Positions 1 through 8,231 of a stretch of 8,231 bases of DNA are shown here, in pieces. The DNA comes from Thermococcaceae archaeon (GTDB taxonomy: Archaea > Methanobacteriota_B > Thermococci > Thermococcales > Thermococcaceae): the NCBI GenBank assembly GCA_027064745.1, contig JAMOPD010000327.1:1-8231 (forward strand), written 5' to 3'. A program made the position numbers and the translations under genes. Position 1 is the stretch's first letter. Every line of letters begins with the position of its first letter. Below the pieces are notes generated by a model. It was not told where the DNA came from, ran no database searches, and saw nothing but the letters and a program-made list of their open reading frames with translations.

Positions 1-257
1 TAAACGTAGCCCTGAGGGGTTAGAACCGGGTGGTCTTCACTGCCCTCGATGACCTTTCCTAACTCTGTAACGATTCTCACCGCGAGCTCGTTCTCCTCGA
101 CGTTCCTCTCGGCAACGAAGGCGACCTCCGAGAAATCGTTGTGTCCCTCGTCAACGTCGTAGACCCTCAGCCCCTGGAGCTTGAACTTCCCGGGCATCTC
201 CTCAACCCTAACCCAGTATCCGTGCTCCGTGAGGACTTTTGAGCCCGGAGCAAGGCA
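1..257 (-). other. Intein in RtcB, N-terminal splicing region (partial)
   Basis: The protein-splicing element begins at the codon at 257-255 (Cys1), directly after extein Asn96. Block A is visible as [15 protein letters not shown] (intein residues 1-15), and a block B-like motif GSEDHPVLT (72-80) contains His76 followed by Pro, the residues that help activate the N-terminal scissile bond. The usual Thr of the TxxH motif is Ser here. The frame stays open through all 85 visible intein codons to the edge. Blocks F and G, the terminal Asn and any homing endonuclease lie outside, so I cannot say whether it is full-length or mini. An intein at this RtcB site is known from Pyrococcus horikoshii. Confidence 0.93.
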
Positions 258-545
258 GTTAATGTCGTATCCGACGCCTCCAGGGCTTATTATACCTTCT
301 CTGGCGTCAAAAGCCGCCACCCCACCAATTGGAAAGCCGTAACCCTGATGACCGTCGGGCATTACGATGGAGTACTTATATATCCCAGGGAGCATGGCAA
401 CGTTAGCGGCCTGCTCAAGGGTTCTGTCTCCCCGCATTTTCTCAATTAGAACATCATCCGCATATACCCTGCCTGGGACTCTCATCCGCCTGTCAAACTT
501 TGGTATCTCCCATCTTATCCTATCTATCCTCTTCAGCGGAACCAT
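1..545 (-). CDS. rtcB: RNA-splicing ligase RtcB, N-terminal part interrupted by an intein (partial, runs off left edge)
   Basis: RtcB joins RNA 2',3'-cyclic phosphate (or 3'-phosphate) ends to 5'-OH ends with GTP and Mn2+, sealing tRNA exon halves after intron removal in archaea. The 96 visible host residues start [17 protein letters not shown] and carry the family segments [20 protein letters not shown] (51-70), [10 protein letters not shown] (71-80) and GGVGYDIN (89-96), with metal-binding Asp94. The normal continuation after DIN is CGVR; here it is [15 protein letters not shown], the start of an intein. The Cys ligand of the mature enzyme must therefore lie past the left edge. The ATG at 545 has a GAGGTGA ribosome site (550-556) with a 4-nt spacer. 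The gene follows the PUA-like gene by 34 nt as last visible member of the archease train. Identification is very secure; the C-terminal extein is not seen. Confidence 0.96.
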   Translation of the reverse strand, partial: MVPLKRIDRIRWEIPKFDRRMRVPGRVYADDVLIEKMRGDRTLEQAANVAMLPGIYKYSIVMPDGHQGYGFPIGGVAAFDAREGIISPGGVGYDINCLAPGSKVLTEHGYWVRVEEMPGKFKLQGLRVYDVDEGHNDFSEVAFVAERNVEENELAVRIVTELGKVIEGSEDHPVLTPQGYV

Positions 546-575
546 CCTCTCACCTCAATTTAGATTATCCTAAAG

Positions 576-585
576 TTATTTAAAC
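576..585 (-). promoter_or_regulatory. Possible internal TATA box for rtcB
   Basis: On the minus strand GTTTAAATAA overlaps the last codon and stop of the PUA-like gene, about 31 nt before the rtcB ATG. An archaeal start site about 25 nt downstream would give a very short leader still containing the GAGGTGA site. It fits the AT-rich TATA consensus only moderately and has no clear BRE, so rtcB may simply be read through from upstream. Confidence 0.25.
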
Positions 586-1035
586 CTTGATCCTCCTTTC
601 CTTTGGCACATAATTATAGACCTTTCCATTCTTTACTTTACCGGTTCCGAGATAATACTGCCCCCATTTCAGGATAACCCACCCTTCAAGTTCGGCGTCA
701 ACATCAATGTTTTCTCCACTTAAATAGCGGAGTGCTCTCTCTTCATTGATTTCAATAATATTTTTCTTAGCTTTCGGCCCAACCAAGAATGCCCCTTCTA
801 TGCTGAGTCTTATCCCATCAGCCTCAATTCGGCCGAAGTATATTCCCTTATCCGTTCGAACTTTGGGATCAAAGCTGCAGGGTTTGTATGCGTATATCTT
901 TCTGCTTCCCCTGATTTCATACACCAGGTCAGGAGCATAGCCAAACTGCTCTATCAATGCCCTCCTCACGGTTTCACTATCTTCGTTATGAAGAATGCTT
1001 CGCTGTCGTTGTTCTGGGGATGCAGCCTGAGGCAT
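580..1035 (-). CDS. Small PUA-like RNA-binding protein (RsmF C-terminal module type)
   Basis: This 151-residue protein probably binds RNA, likely as a partner of the m5C methyltransferase encoded just upstream. Its C-terminal half matches from memory the PUA-like tail of bacterial RsmF: a run around residues 100-115 with ERALRYLSGENIDVD, then GWVILKWGQYYLGTGKVKNG (118-137) and the ending NYVPKERR, like the G..L.K....LG.GK...G..KN..PK..R pattern of that domain. Two starts are possible. The ATG at 1035 has a perfect GGAGGTGA 4 nt upstream but lies 70 nt inside the methyltransferase gene. An in-frame GTG at 969-967 overlaps the methyltransferase stop as GTGA and would give 129 residues beginning right at the conserved part (RRALIEQFGYAP). 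I report the longer form because of its ribosome site. No catalytic motif is seen. The domain assignment is recall-based. Confidence 0.85.
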   Translation of the reverse strand: MPQAASPEQRQRSILHNEDSETVRRALIEQFGYAPDLVYEIRGSRKIYAYKPCSFDPKVRTDKGIYFGRIEADGIRLSIEGAFLVGPKAKKNIIEINEERALRYLSGENIDVDAELEGWVILKWGQYYLGTGKVKNGKVYNYVPKERRIKV

Positions 1036-1889
1036 TTTCTCACCTCCTCCGAATATTTCTTTCCCTCAAACTCAAGAACAGGCTCGCTTGATCTAAGTGG
1101 GAGATTAATCCGCTCTATCCTTGCATCAGTTTTCCTCAGGAGGTAATCAATGACCTCCTCGTTTTCAATTGGATCAATCGTGCATGTTGAATAAACCAGT
1201 ACTCCACCAGCCTTTAACGCTTTATAAGCGGCAAGTATGAGCCTTTTCTGAATATTTGAATATCTCAGAGCTGTTTTGAGCTGCCACTCTTTCAGGAACT
1301 TGAAGCTCTTCCTTATCATTCCAACACTTGAACATGGCGCATCAAGGAGGATTCTATCAAAAGTATTCTCAAATCTGCCGAAGTAGCGGCCGTCCTTTAT
1401 CGTAACCCGTGCATTCAGCACTCCCATTTTGTTTAAGTTGGCTATGAGGACATTTACGCGCCCTTTTTTCATATCGTTTGCAATTAAACATCCTTCATTT
1501 TCCATATATTGGGCAATCTGCCCTGTCTTGGAGCCGGGAGCTGCGGCCATGTCAAGAACCAGCTCACCGGGTTTTGGATCGAGGACAATGGGCGGTATCA
1601 TAGAGCTCGCCTCCTGACCGAATATAACGCCAAGACTGTGCTCTGGAATCCTCGCGAGGTTATCAGCATTGATGAAGAACCCCTCCTTTGCCCATGGAAC
1701 AGGCTTCAGCTCAAATCGCTCCTCAAGCCTTTTTCTTACATATTCAAGCTCTGCTTTTAGAGTGTTTATCCGTATGCTCTGCCTCAGGGGCTTCAGCATG
1801 AATTCCCAGAACTCATCAGAATCATCTATCTGTGAGTAGCGCTCATAAAAATGGGAGTTGAGCTCTCGAACCGTGTCTCGTGCGCTCAT
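966..1889 (-). CDS. tRNA (cytosine-5)-methyltransferase, NOL1/NOP2/Sun family
   Basis: This 307-residue cytosolic enzyme transfers a methyl group from S-adenosylmethionine to C5 of cytosine in RNA. Visible parts are the N-terminal RNA-contact segment (RQSIRINTLK, 36-45), the family signature FGQEASSM (90-97), SAM-binding motif I LDMAAAPGSKT (112-122), motif IV with DAPCSS (183-188, Cys186) and motif VI with STCTIDPIENEE (234-245, nucleophile Cys236). Both catalytic cysteines are present, so it should be active. Length fits stand-alone archaeal members. A Pyrococcus abyssi homologue beside an archease gene was shown to be a tRNA m5C methyltransferase whose specificity archease improves; the same adjacency here makes tRNA the likely target. 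The start ATG has GAGGTGG (1894-1900) with a 4-nt spacer. It lies 9 nt after archease and overlaps the PUA-like gene. A Trm4-like role is inferred, so no symbol is assigned. Confidence 0.94.
   Translation of the reverse strand: MSARDTVRELNSHFYERYSQIDDSDEFWEFMLKPLRQSIRINTLKAELEYVRKRLEERFELKPVPWAKEGFFINADNLARIPEHSLGVIFGQEASSMIPPIVLDPKPGELVLDMAAAPGSKTGQIAQYMENEGCLIANDMKKGRVNVLIANLNKMGVLNARVTIKDGRYFGRFENTFDRILLDAPCSSVGMIRKSFKFLKEWQLKTALRYSNIQKRLILAAYKALKAGGVLVYSTCTIDPIENEEVIDYLLRKTDARIERINLPLRSSEPVLEFEGKKYSEEVRKCLRLHPQNNDSEAFFITKIVKP
1040..1047 (-). promoter_or_regulatory. Ribosome binding site GGAGGTGA inside the methyltransferase gene
   Basis: A perfect Shine-Dalgarno sequence with a 4-nt spacer (GAAA) before the ATG at 1035-1033. 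It supports the long start of the PUA-like gene. However, the same bases encode Glu-Glu-Val-Arg near the methyltransferase C-terminus, so the match could partly be forced by that protein. Confidence 0.55.
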
Positions 1890-1898
1890 TAAACCACC

Positions 1899-2324
1899 TC
1901 ATATGTCGGGCACCAGCTGGACCATCCAGTTTCCATCTTCAAGCTGCTTTATCTTCATGTCGTGATATGTTATCGCCTTTACCTCCTCCTTCGGTTTGTG
2001 TTTTTCGCTTAAAGGTTCTCCACAGGCTTTTACTCTCAGTCTGTAGCCATCCCTGCTTCTCTCGATTTTAACTTCGAAGTCGCCAAAGACAAGCCCTTCA
2101 ACATCATGCAAAACGAGAAGCTCTTCGAGGAAGCTGTAGAGCAGGGCCTCAAGGTCCTCAGCTTCGACTTCAATCTCTCTGCATTCATGAGGCTCGATCT
2201 CTCTCACATCAATCATTACATCAAAGAGCGCTAACGCTACGGCCTCAAATGCTTCCTCAAGGGTATCACCATATCCTCTGATTCCAATGTCTGCAGTGTG
2301 TTCATAGTGCTCCCATGTTCTCAC
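1899..2324 (-). CDS. Archease
   Basis: Archease is a small metal-binding protein that activates RtcB, promoting its guanylylation and multiple turnover, and in Pyrococcus also keeps the neighbouring tRNA m5C methyltransferase soluble and specific. The 141 residues show the family hallmarks: N-terminal [12 protein letters not shown] (8-19) with metal-binding Asp12, the helix [19 protein letters not shown], the [17 protein letters not shown] segment near 58-74, AITYHDMKI near 117-125 and the terminal LVPDI with conserved Asp140. The initiation codon is GTG; the nearby ATG at 2316 is out of frame. A GGGGTGA ribosome site 4 nt upstream supports the GTG. It follows vapC by 4 nt and precedes the methyltransferase by 9 nt, so all are probably co-transcribed. 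Both of its known partners (the methyltransferase and RtcB) are encoded downstream on the same strand. Confidence 0.96.
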   Translation of the reverse strand: MRTWEHYEHTADIGIRGYGDTLEEAFEAVALALFDVMIDVREIEPHECREIEVEAEDLEALLYSFLEELLVLHDVEGLVFGDFEVKIERSRDGYRLRVKACGEPLSEKHKPKEEVKAITYHDMKIKQLEDGNWMVQLVPDI

Positions 2325-2328
2325 TCTC

Positions 2329-2335
2329 TCACCCC
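2329..2335 (-). promoter_or_regulatory. Archease ribosome binding site containing the vapC stop codon
   Basis: GGGGTGA on the minus strand, 4 nt before the GTG of archease. The final TGA is the vapC stop codon, so a ribosome terminating on vapC would sit on the archease initiation site. This fixes the GTG start and suggests translational coupling. Confidence 0.7.
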
Positions 2336-2784
2336 ACCAACCTTGAATTCAGGCCTTCTTTCAATGCTATCTTATGGAGCTGTTTATTGGAAGTATAAAA
2401 CTCATCAACGCTGGCATGCCTAGCTGAAACTACTTGAAGAGCATCTGCTTGGTAGAGGTGGTGTTCTTCAATTAGCTTCCAGGATTCTGCGAGGAGAATA
2501 GAATGAACAGGGACAATTTTAAGTACATCAAGTGCTGATAAACGTTTGACTTCTCCTAGGAAACCGTTTCTTAGGAAATCATATTCCCTTCTGTCCATCT
2601 CCCCCCTGCGGAACTTTCTGTTGAATACTCCCAAAACTTCTCCAATGTTCCAGAAACTAAAAACAATACGTAGTTTCCCCCTATAAGCATTCTGAAACAG
2701 GGTTTTAGCGGTTTCGCTGCCATCTTCCAAAAGATAACGTTTGAGAATCACACTACTGTCCAGATATGCTTTTTTCCCGTTCAT
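2329..2784 (-). CDS. vapC: VapC-type PIN-domain ribonuclease toxin
   Basis: A 151-residue PIN-domain protein, the toxin of a type II VapBC module; such toxins are Mg2+-dependent RNases that often cut tRNA or rRNA. The sequence opens with [12 protein letters not shown] (7-18, Asp9), has NIGEV with Glu49 and YQADALQ with Asp114, the three core metal-binding acids in the expected order. The fourth position, usually Asp in a TxDxxL context, reads TSNKQL with Asn133, so metal binding may be weakened or simply rely on three acids, as in some PIN proteins. The ATG at 2784 has GGGAGAT upstream. It overlaps the antitoxin gene by 32 nt, typical of co-translated antitoxin-toxin pairs. Its stop lies 4 nt before archease, which places it in the RNA-processing gene train. 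The RNA target cannot be read from sequence. Confidence 0.9.
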   Translation of the reverse strand: MNGKKAYLDSSVILKRYLLEDGSETAKTLFQNAYRGKLRIVFSFWNIGEVLGVFNRKFRRGEMDRREYDFLRNGFLGEVKRLSALDVLKIVPVHSILLAESWKLIEEHHLYQADALQVVSARHASVDEFYTSNKQLHKIALKEGLNSRLVG

Positions 2785-3013
2785 AGCGCATCTCCCTTAG
2801 TATGTTTTCGCTTTTTTCTCCCTTCACCTTCAGAGGGTCGAACCATATTGGAATGTTGGAGTCATCTATCTCTCCCAACACATCTCCTATGAGATAGTTC
2901 ATAAGAGCCTCCTCAAGGAGCTTGCTAACCTCATTTCTCTCTCTTCTGGCGAGCTCCTTGAATTCTTTCCAGAGTTCTTCATCAATATACACGCTGGTCT
3001 TTACCTTACCCAT
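2753..3013 (-). CDS. vapB: VapB-type ribbon-helix-helix antitoxin
   Basis: This 86-residue protein has an N-terminal ribbon-helix-helix fold: the beta strand KVKTSVYIDEELW (3-15), helix 1 KEFKELARRER and helix 2 VSKLLEEALMNYLIGD (29-44). RHH dimers bind DNA operators with the strand; the C-terminal tail (about 50-86, with IPIWFDPLKVKG) would wrap and block the VapC active site. It precedes and overlaps vapC, the usual antitoxin-first order. The ATG at 3013 has an AGGTGG ribosome site. It is the promoter-proximal gene of the minus-strand train and probably represses its own promoter through the TACC/GGTA half-sites just upstream. The protein family is clear from its pattern and partner; exact VapB subgroup cannot be assigned. 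Confidence 0.88.
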   Translation of the reverse strand: MGKVKTSVYIDEELWKEFKELARRERNEVSKLLEEALMNYLIGDVLGEIDDSNIPIWFDPLKVKGEKSENILREMRYEREKSISGQ

Positions 3014-3015
3014 GC

Positions 3016-3046
3016 TACCACCTGTAGGTATTTACCGACTTAGGTA
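3016..3046. promoter_or_regulatory. Candidate VapB(C) operator: two TACC/GGTA inverted repeats
   Basis: The stretch contains TACC (3016-3019), GGTA (3027-3030), TACC (3033-3036) and GGTA (3043-3046), i.e. two inverted pairs with 7- and 6-nt centres, about 16-17 nt apart. The region covers the vapB ribosome site and expected start site and touches the TATA box. Tandem inverted repeats over the promoter are the usual layout for RHH antitoxin autoregulation. Binding is inferred. Confidence 0.45.
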
Positions 3047-3052
3047 TATAAA
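3045..3052 (-). promoter_or_regulatory. TATA box of the vapBC-archease-rtcB train
   Basis: The minus strand reads TTTATATA, a consensus Thermococcales TATA box. A start about 25 nt downstream falls near 3023, about 10 nt before the vapB ATG, leaving the AGGTGG site in a short leader. Read on the plus strand the same bases (TATATAAA) could serve panB, with a start near 3075 and about 28 nt of leader. Confidence 0.65.
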
Positions 3053-3102
3053 TCCATCGAAACTATTAATTAGAGGACGGACAAAACAATCTTGGTGATT
3101 GC

Positions 3103-3978
3103 ATGAGGGAAATAACTCCGCGAAAAATAATCGAGATGAAGGGGAAAGAAAAAATTGTCATGGTGACGGCTTATGATTATCCTTCCGCACTTATAGCGGA
3201 TAAAGCTGGGATGGACATAGTTTTTATTGGCGACTCCCTTGGAATGGTTGTTTATGGAGACGAGAGCACACTGAACGTCTCCATGGATCAGATGGTTTAT
3301 CACACAAGAGCTGTGGCTAAGGCCGTTAAAAGGGCTCTAGTTTTAGCGGACATGCCTTTTGGGAGCTATGAGATAAGTCTAGATGAGGGCGTGAGAAACG
3401 CTGTCAAGCTAATTCAGGCAGGAGCAGATGCTGTAAAGATTGAAGGAGGCGCTGATCACTATGAACTCGTCAAAAAGCTCGTGCGCATGGGGATTCCTGT
3501 CATGGGGCACACGGGTTTGACTCCACAACGCTACCTCCGTCTGGGTGGATACAGACTTATGGGGGAGACTGAGGAAGAAATTGAAGAAATCCTGCGCGAT
3601 GCAAAAGCTCTTGAAAAAGCCGGGGCATTTGCCCTCGTTATCGAATTCACGCTTTCAGATGTGGCTAAGCTCGTAACGGAGGAAGTTTCAATCCCAACGA
3701 TAGGGATAGGTTCCGGGCCATATGTTGACGGTCAGGTCTTAGTCTGGCATGACCTCCTCGGCATCTATGAAAGCACGCCGCCATTTGTAAAGAAGTATGC
3801 TGACCTTAAAAGCATGATTCAGCTTGCCCTTGAGGAGTATAGAAACGATGTGAAGGAGAAAAAGTTCCCGGGACAGGATCACTACTGGGAGTTCCTCGAT
3901 AAAGAGGAATTCGAGAAAAAGAAGAGAAGAGCAATGGAGCGGCTGAACAGATCTGAAAGAAATGGAGAGGCTGAATAA
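3103..3978 (+). CDS. panB: 3-methyl-2-oxobutanoate hydroxymethyltransferase (ketopantoate hydroxymethyltransferase)
   Basis: PanB converts 2-oxoisovalerate and 5,10-methylenetetrahydrofolate (in archaea probably a methylenetetrahydropterin) to ketopantoate, the first step toward pantoate and coenzyme A. The 291 residues form a single TIM barrel with all key residues: VTAYDYPSA (21-29), FIGDSLGMV with metal-binding Asp44, LADMPFGSY with Asp83, DAVKIEGG with Lys112 and metal-binding Glu114, GHTGLTPQ (135-142), and catalytic Glu181 in LVIEF. Archaeal PanB is typically about this size. The basic, charged C-terminal tail (from about 250) extends beyond the core. The ATG has GGTGAT a few nt upstream. 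It is divergent from vapB and is followed after 2 nt by a glycosyltransferase. No other pantothenate gene lies in the window. Confidence 0.97.
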   Translation: MREITPRKIIEMKGKEKIVMVTAYDYPSALIADKAGMDIVFIGDSLGMVVYGDESTLNVSMDQMVYHTRAVAKAVKRALVLADMPFGSYEISLDEGVRNAVKLIQAGADAVKIEGGADHYELVKKLVRMGIPVMGHTGLTPQRYLRLGGYRLMGETEEEIEEILRDAKALEKAGAFALVIEFTLSDVAKLVTEEVSIPTIGIGSGPYVDGQVLVWHDLLGIYESTPPFVKKYADLKSMIQLALEEYRNDVKEKKFPGQDHYWEFLDKEEFEKKKRRAMERLNRSERNGEAE

Positions 3979-3980
3979 GG

Positions 3981-4631
3981 ATGCTGAATGGTTATAGAAT
4001 AACGGTCATAATTCCAGCCTACAACGAGGTGGGGAGAATAGGTAATGTCCTTTCAAAAATCCCGGATTTTGTTGATGAGGTTATTGTTGTCGATGACGGG
4101 AGCACGGATAACACCTACGAAGTAGCAAAATCCTACGGTGTTAATGCCATCAGGCTGGAGCGGAATCAGGGGAAAGGGGCAGCGATGAGGGCGGGAATCG
4201 AGAAGTCAGAGGGGGATATAATTGTCTTCATGGACGCGGACGGCCAGCACAGGCCGGAGGAGATAATAAAGCTCGTGAAGCCGATAGTGAATGGTGAGGC
4301 TGATTTTGTAATAGGTGCCCGAAGGATCAAGGCTCAGGAAAAGAGGCCTCTCTACCGGAGGCTGAGCAACATAATCACAACAAGACTCCTGAGGCTGAAG
4401 CTTGGAACCTATGTCTACGACACGCAGAGTGGATTCAGGGCAATCCGGAGGGAGTTTATGCCAGAGATAGAGACAAAACGCTATGAGGTTGAGACAGAGA
4501 TGCTGATAAAGGCCGTCAGGAAGGGAGCTAGGGTTAAGGAAGTGCCGGTTTCAATGATTTACGGCGTTGAAACTGGTCATTTCAGATTTGAAGATATTCT
4601 CCGTTTTCTGTGGGCTCTGATCAGGTTTTAG
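3981..4631 (+). CDS. Family 2 glycosyltransferase, dolichol-phosphate-sugar synthase-like
   Basis: A 216-residue GT-A glycosyltransferase that would move a sugar from a nucleotide donor, probably to a polyprenyl/dolichol phosphate at the inner face of the membrane. Visible motifs are the N-terminal strand VIIPAYNE (9-16), VDDGSTDNT (37-45), NQGKGAAMRAG (62-72), the metal-binding FMDADGQH (83-90, Asp85 and Asp87), YDTQSGFRAI (146-155) with the acceptor-site SGFR, and ETEM (171-174). The short C-terminal segment has no clear transmembrane helices, so it is the soluble catalytic form. It starts 2 nt after the panB stop with GGAGAGG about 10 nt upstream, so it is probably co-transcribed with panB, although no functional link is known. 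Its 3' end overlaps the convergent transporter gene by 11 nt. Donor and acceptor cannot be told from sequence. Confidence 0.92.
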   Translation: MLNGYRITVIIPAYNEVGRIGNVLSKIPDFVDEVIVVDDGSTDNTYEVAKSYGVNAIRLERNQGKGAAMRAGIEKSEGDIIVFMDADGQHRPEEIIKLVKPIVNGEADFVIGARRIKAQEKRPLYRRLSNIITTRLLRLKLGTYVYDTQSGFRAIRREFMPEIETKRYEVETEMLIKAVRKGARVKEVPVSMIYGVETGHFRFEDILRFLWALIRF

Positions 4632-5469
4632 CATTATTTTCACTTTTTATTCCTGCCGCCCCGAGTGTTCCTAGGGTTATAAGGATGAAACCTGTGGCAT
4701 GATATACCGTGAAGCTCTCTCCAAGAACTATTCCCAGAGCTATGGCAACCGCTGGAGCCGGGGTTATTATCGCCGTCGCCTTTGAAAGGTTTATGAGCTT
4801 TATGGACTTGTACCATATGACCTGACCGAGTGCTATTATGATTCCCTCGGCTAAGGCAAGCCTCGAAAATTCCATCCCGGTTAAGAGCACAAAGGGGAGG
4901 AGAATAAGAAAGCCGAATGTGTTCCTTAGAGTAGCTATTGTATAAGGGCTGTATGGAAGGCGTTTTGCAATGACATGGCCGCTCTGCCAGAAGAGAGGGA
5001 CAAGGAGGAGAAGAAGATCACCAAGATGGGGCTCAATAGCTCTCCCCTGCGTTATAACGAGAACCAAGCCAAGAAGAATTATAATGGCATAGGAAATGAG
5101 TTTCTTTGTTATTTTTTCTCTGAGAAAGACCCATGAGAGCAGGAACGAGAAGAGAACCTCACTTCTCGTTATCAGGGAGGCATTTATAGCCGTGCTGAGC
5201 CGTGCTCCGTAGGAGTAGGAGATATAAGCCAAAGCCGTTCCGAAGAAACCCATCAGAAAAGCTTTTTTCAGAGGAGAGGGATTCTCCCTGATCTCCACCC
5301 ATCTGAAGCTCACTATCAGGAGAATCCAGAGAATCAGGGAGGCAAACAGAGCTGAGAAGGCTGCAAAGCTCAGGGGGTTTGAAGGATTTGCTTTTATTAC
5401 AACAGGTTCGAGACCGTATAGGAAAGCTCCAGCAATGGCTAAAAGCGTTCCGAGAGCTTCGCGATTCAT
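4621..5469 (-). CDS. EamA/DMT-family transporter with ten membrane helices
   Basis: A 282-residue integral membrane protein of the drug/metabolite transporter superfamily, probably exporting a small metabolite such as an amino acid; substrate unknown. It consists of two EamA repeats of five hydrophobic helices each (about 8-139 and 149-273). The end of repeat one has TRSEVLFSFLLSWVFLREKI (101-120), the usual helix-4 signature with its conserved Glu after the membrane segment, and repeat two has the matching TPAPAVAIALGIVLGESFT (236-254). Charged residues cluster in short loops. There is no ribosome site before the ATG at 5469; instead a TATA box sits about 25 nt upstream, suggesting a leaderless or nearly leaderless transcript. 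It converges with the glycosyltransferase and is divergent from cas6. It appears complete and intact. Confidence 0.93.
   Translation of the reverse strand: MNREALGTLLAIAGAFLYGLEPVVIKANPSNPLSFAAFSALFASLILWILLIVSFRWVEIRENPSPLKKAFLMGFFGTALAYISYSYGARLSTAINASLITRSEVLFSFLLSWVFLREKITKKLISYAIIILLGLVLVITQGRAIEPHLGDLLLLLVPLFWQSGHVIAKRLPYSPYTIATLRNTFGFLILLPFVLLTGMEFSRLALAEGIIIALGQVIWYKSIKLINLSKATAIITPAPAVAIALGIVLGESFTVYHATGFILITLGTLGAAGIKSENNAKT
4633..4651 (+). terminator. Candidate T-rich terminator after the panB-glycosyltransferase pair
   Basis: Just past the glycosyltransferase stop the plus strand has broken T runs (ATTTTC, ACTTTTTATT). Archaeal RNA polymerase stops at such oligo-T stretches without a hairpin. 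The run lies inside the last codons of the convergent transporter gene. Position is inferred. Confidence 0.35.
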
Positions 5470-5490
5470 AGAAGTTATTAGAATCTGAAA

Positions 5491-5500
5491 GGTTATAAAA
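5491..5500 (-). promoter_or_regulatory. TATA box of the EamA transporter gene
   Basis: The minus strand reads TTTTATAACC. Transcription starting about 25 nt downstream would begin within a few bases of the ATG at 5469, matching the absence of a ribosome site. Confidence 0.5.
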
Positions 5501-5544
5501 TTGATGTTCTCTTACTGCTGTTCAGATATGTGCAAATGTCTTAA

Positions 5545-8071
<2,527 letters not shown>

Positions 8072-8231
8072 GGATATTACCTCTGAGGTTTTGGGAAAGG
8101 CTGGTTCAGAAAACTACAGGCAGAAACTTGTTTTTGATCTGCTGAATGCAATAAAGGCGAATGACCAGAGGAGGTTTTTCTGGATCCTTCTTAGAGCTTT
8201 AAACGCACACTCTAAGGACAGTCCCAAAGCA

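Noticed and set aside
2391..2400. TATA-like TTTTATACTT on the minus strand inside vapC, a possible internal promoter for archease
   Set aside because: It has no convincing BRE and codes for conserved-position residues near the VapC C-terminus; too weak to call, though it would be the natural place if archease has its own promoter.
1..2784. Idea that RtcB directly reseals RNAs cut by the neighbouring VapC
   Set aside because: PIN nucleases leave 5'-phosphate and 3'-OH ends, whereas RtcB needs 5'-OH with 3'-phosphate or cyclic phosphate, so the chemistry does not match without end processing.

Overview
The window looks like chromosome from a hyperthermophilic euryarchaeon of the order Thermococcales (Thermococcus or a close relative). 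I infer this from the gene content (RtcB with an intein, archease next to a tRNA m5C methyltransferase, archaeal PanB, a Pyrococcus-type Cas6), the TTTATATA-type TATA boxes, the GGAGGTGA-type ribosome sites about 4 nt from starts, heavy AGA/AGG and ATA use, and very tight gene packing. No gene-free stretch exceeds 300 bases; the longest is 162 bases (5470-5631).

Region 1 (1-3053, minus strand) is one closely spaced gene train. In reading order: VapB antitoxin, VapC PIN toxin, archease, a NOL1/NOP2/Sun-family RNA m5C methyltransferase, a small RNA-binding PUA-like protein resembling the C-terminal module of bacterial RsmF, and the RNA ligase RtcB. RtcB runs off the left edge and is interrupted by an intein right at its active-site cysteine. 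Archease is known both as an RtcB cofactor and as a specificity factor for the adjacent m5C methyltransferase, so the last four genes form a coherent tRNA splicing/modification unit. The toxin-antitoxin pair sits 4 nt ahead of it and supplies the only strong promoter seen for the train. Repeated TACC/GGTA half-sites over that promoter look like an autoregulatory operator.

Region 2 (3103-5469) is ordinary metabolism and envelope: panB (first committed step of the pantothenate/CoA pathway) transcribed divergently from vapB, a family-2 glycosyltransferase 2 nt behind it, and a ten-helix EamA-type transporter converging on the glycosyltransferase with an 11-nt overlap.

Region 3 (5470-8231, plus strand) is the start of a type I CRISPR-Cas operon with its own promoter: cas6 (crRNA-processing nuclease), then a divergent Cas8-type large subunit carrying a long coiled coil, then a partial, mostly helical gene that overlaps the 3' end of cas8 and runs off the right edge. 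Its visible part resembles the C-terminal helices of the Cas8 protein, which makes a separately encoded Cas11-like small subunit the most interesting possibility here. No CRISPR array, tRNA or rRNA gene is visible in the window.
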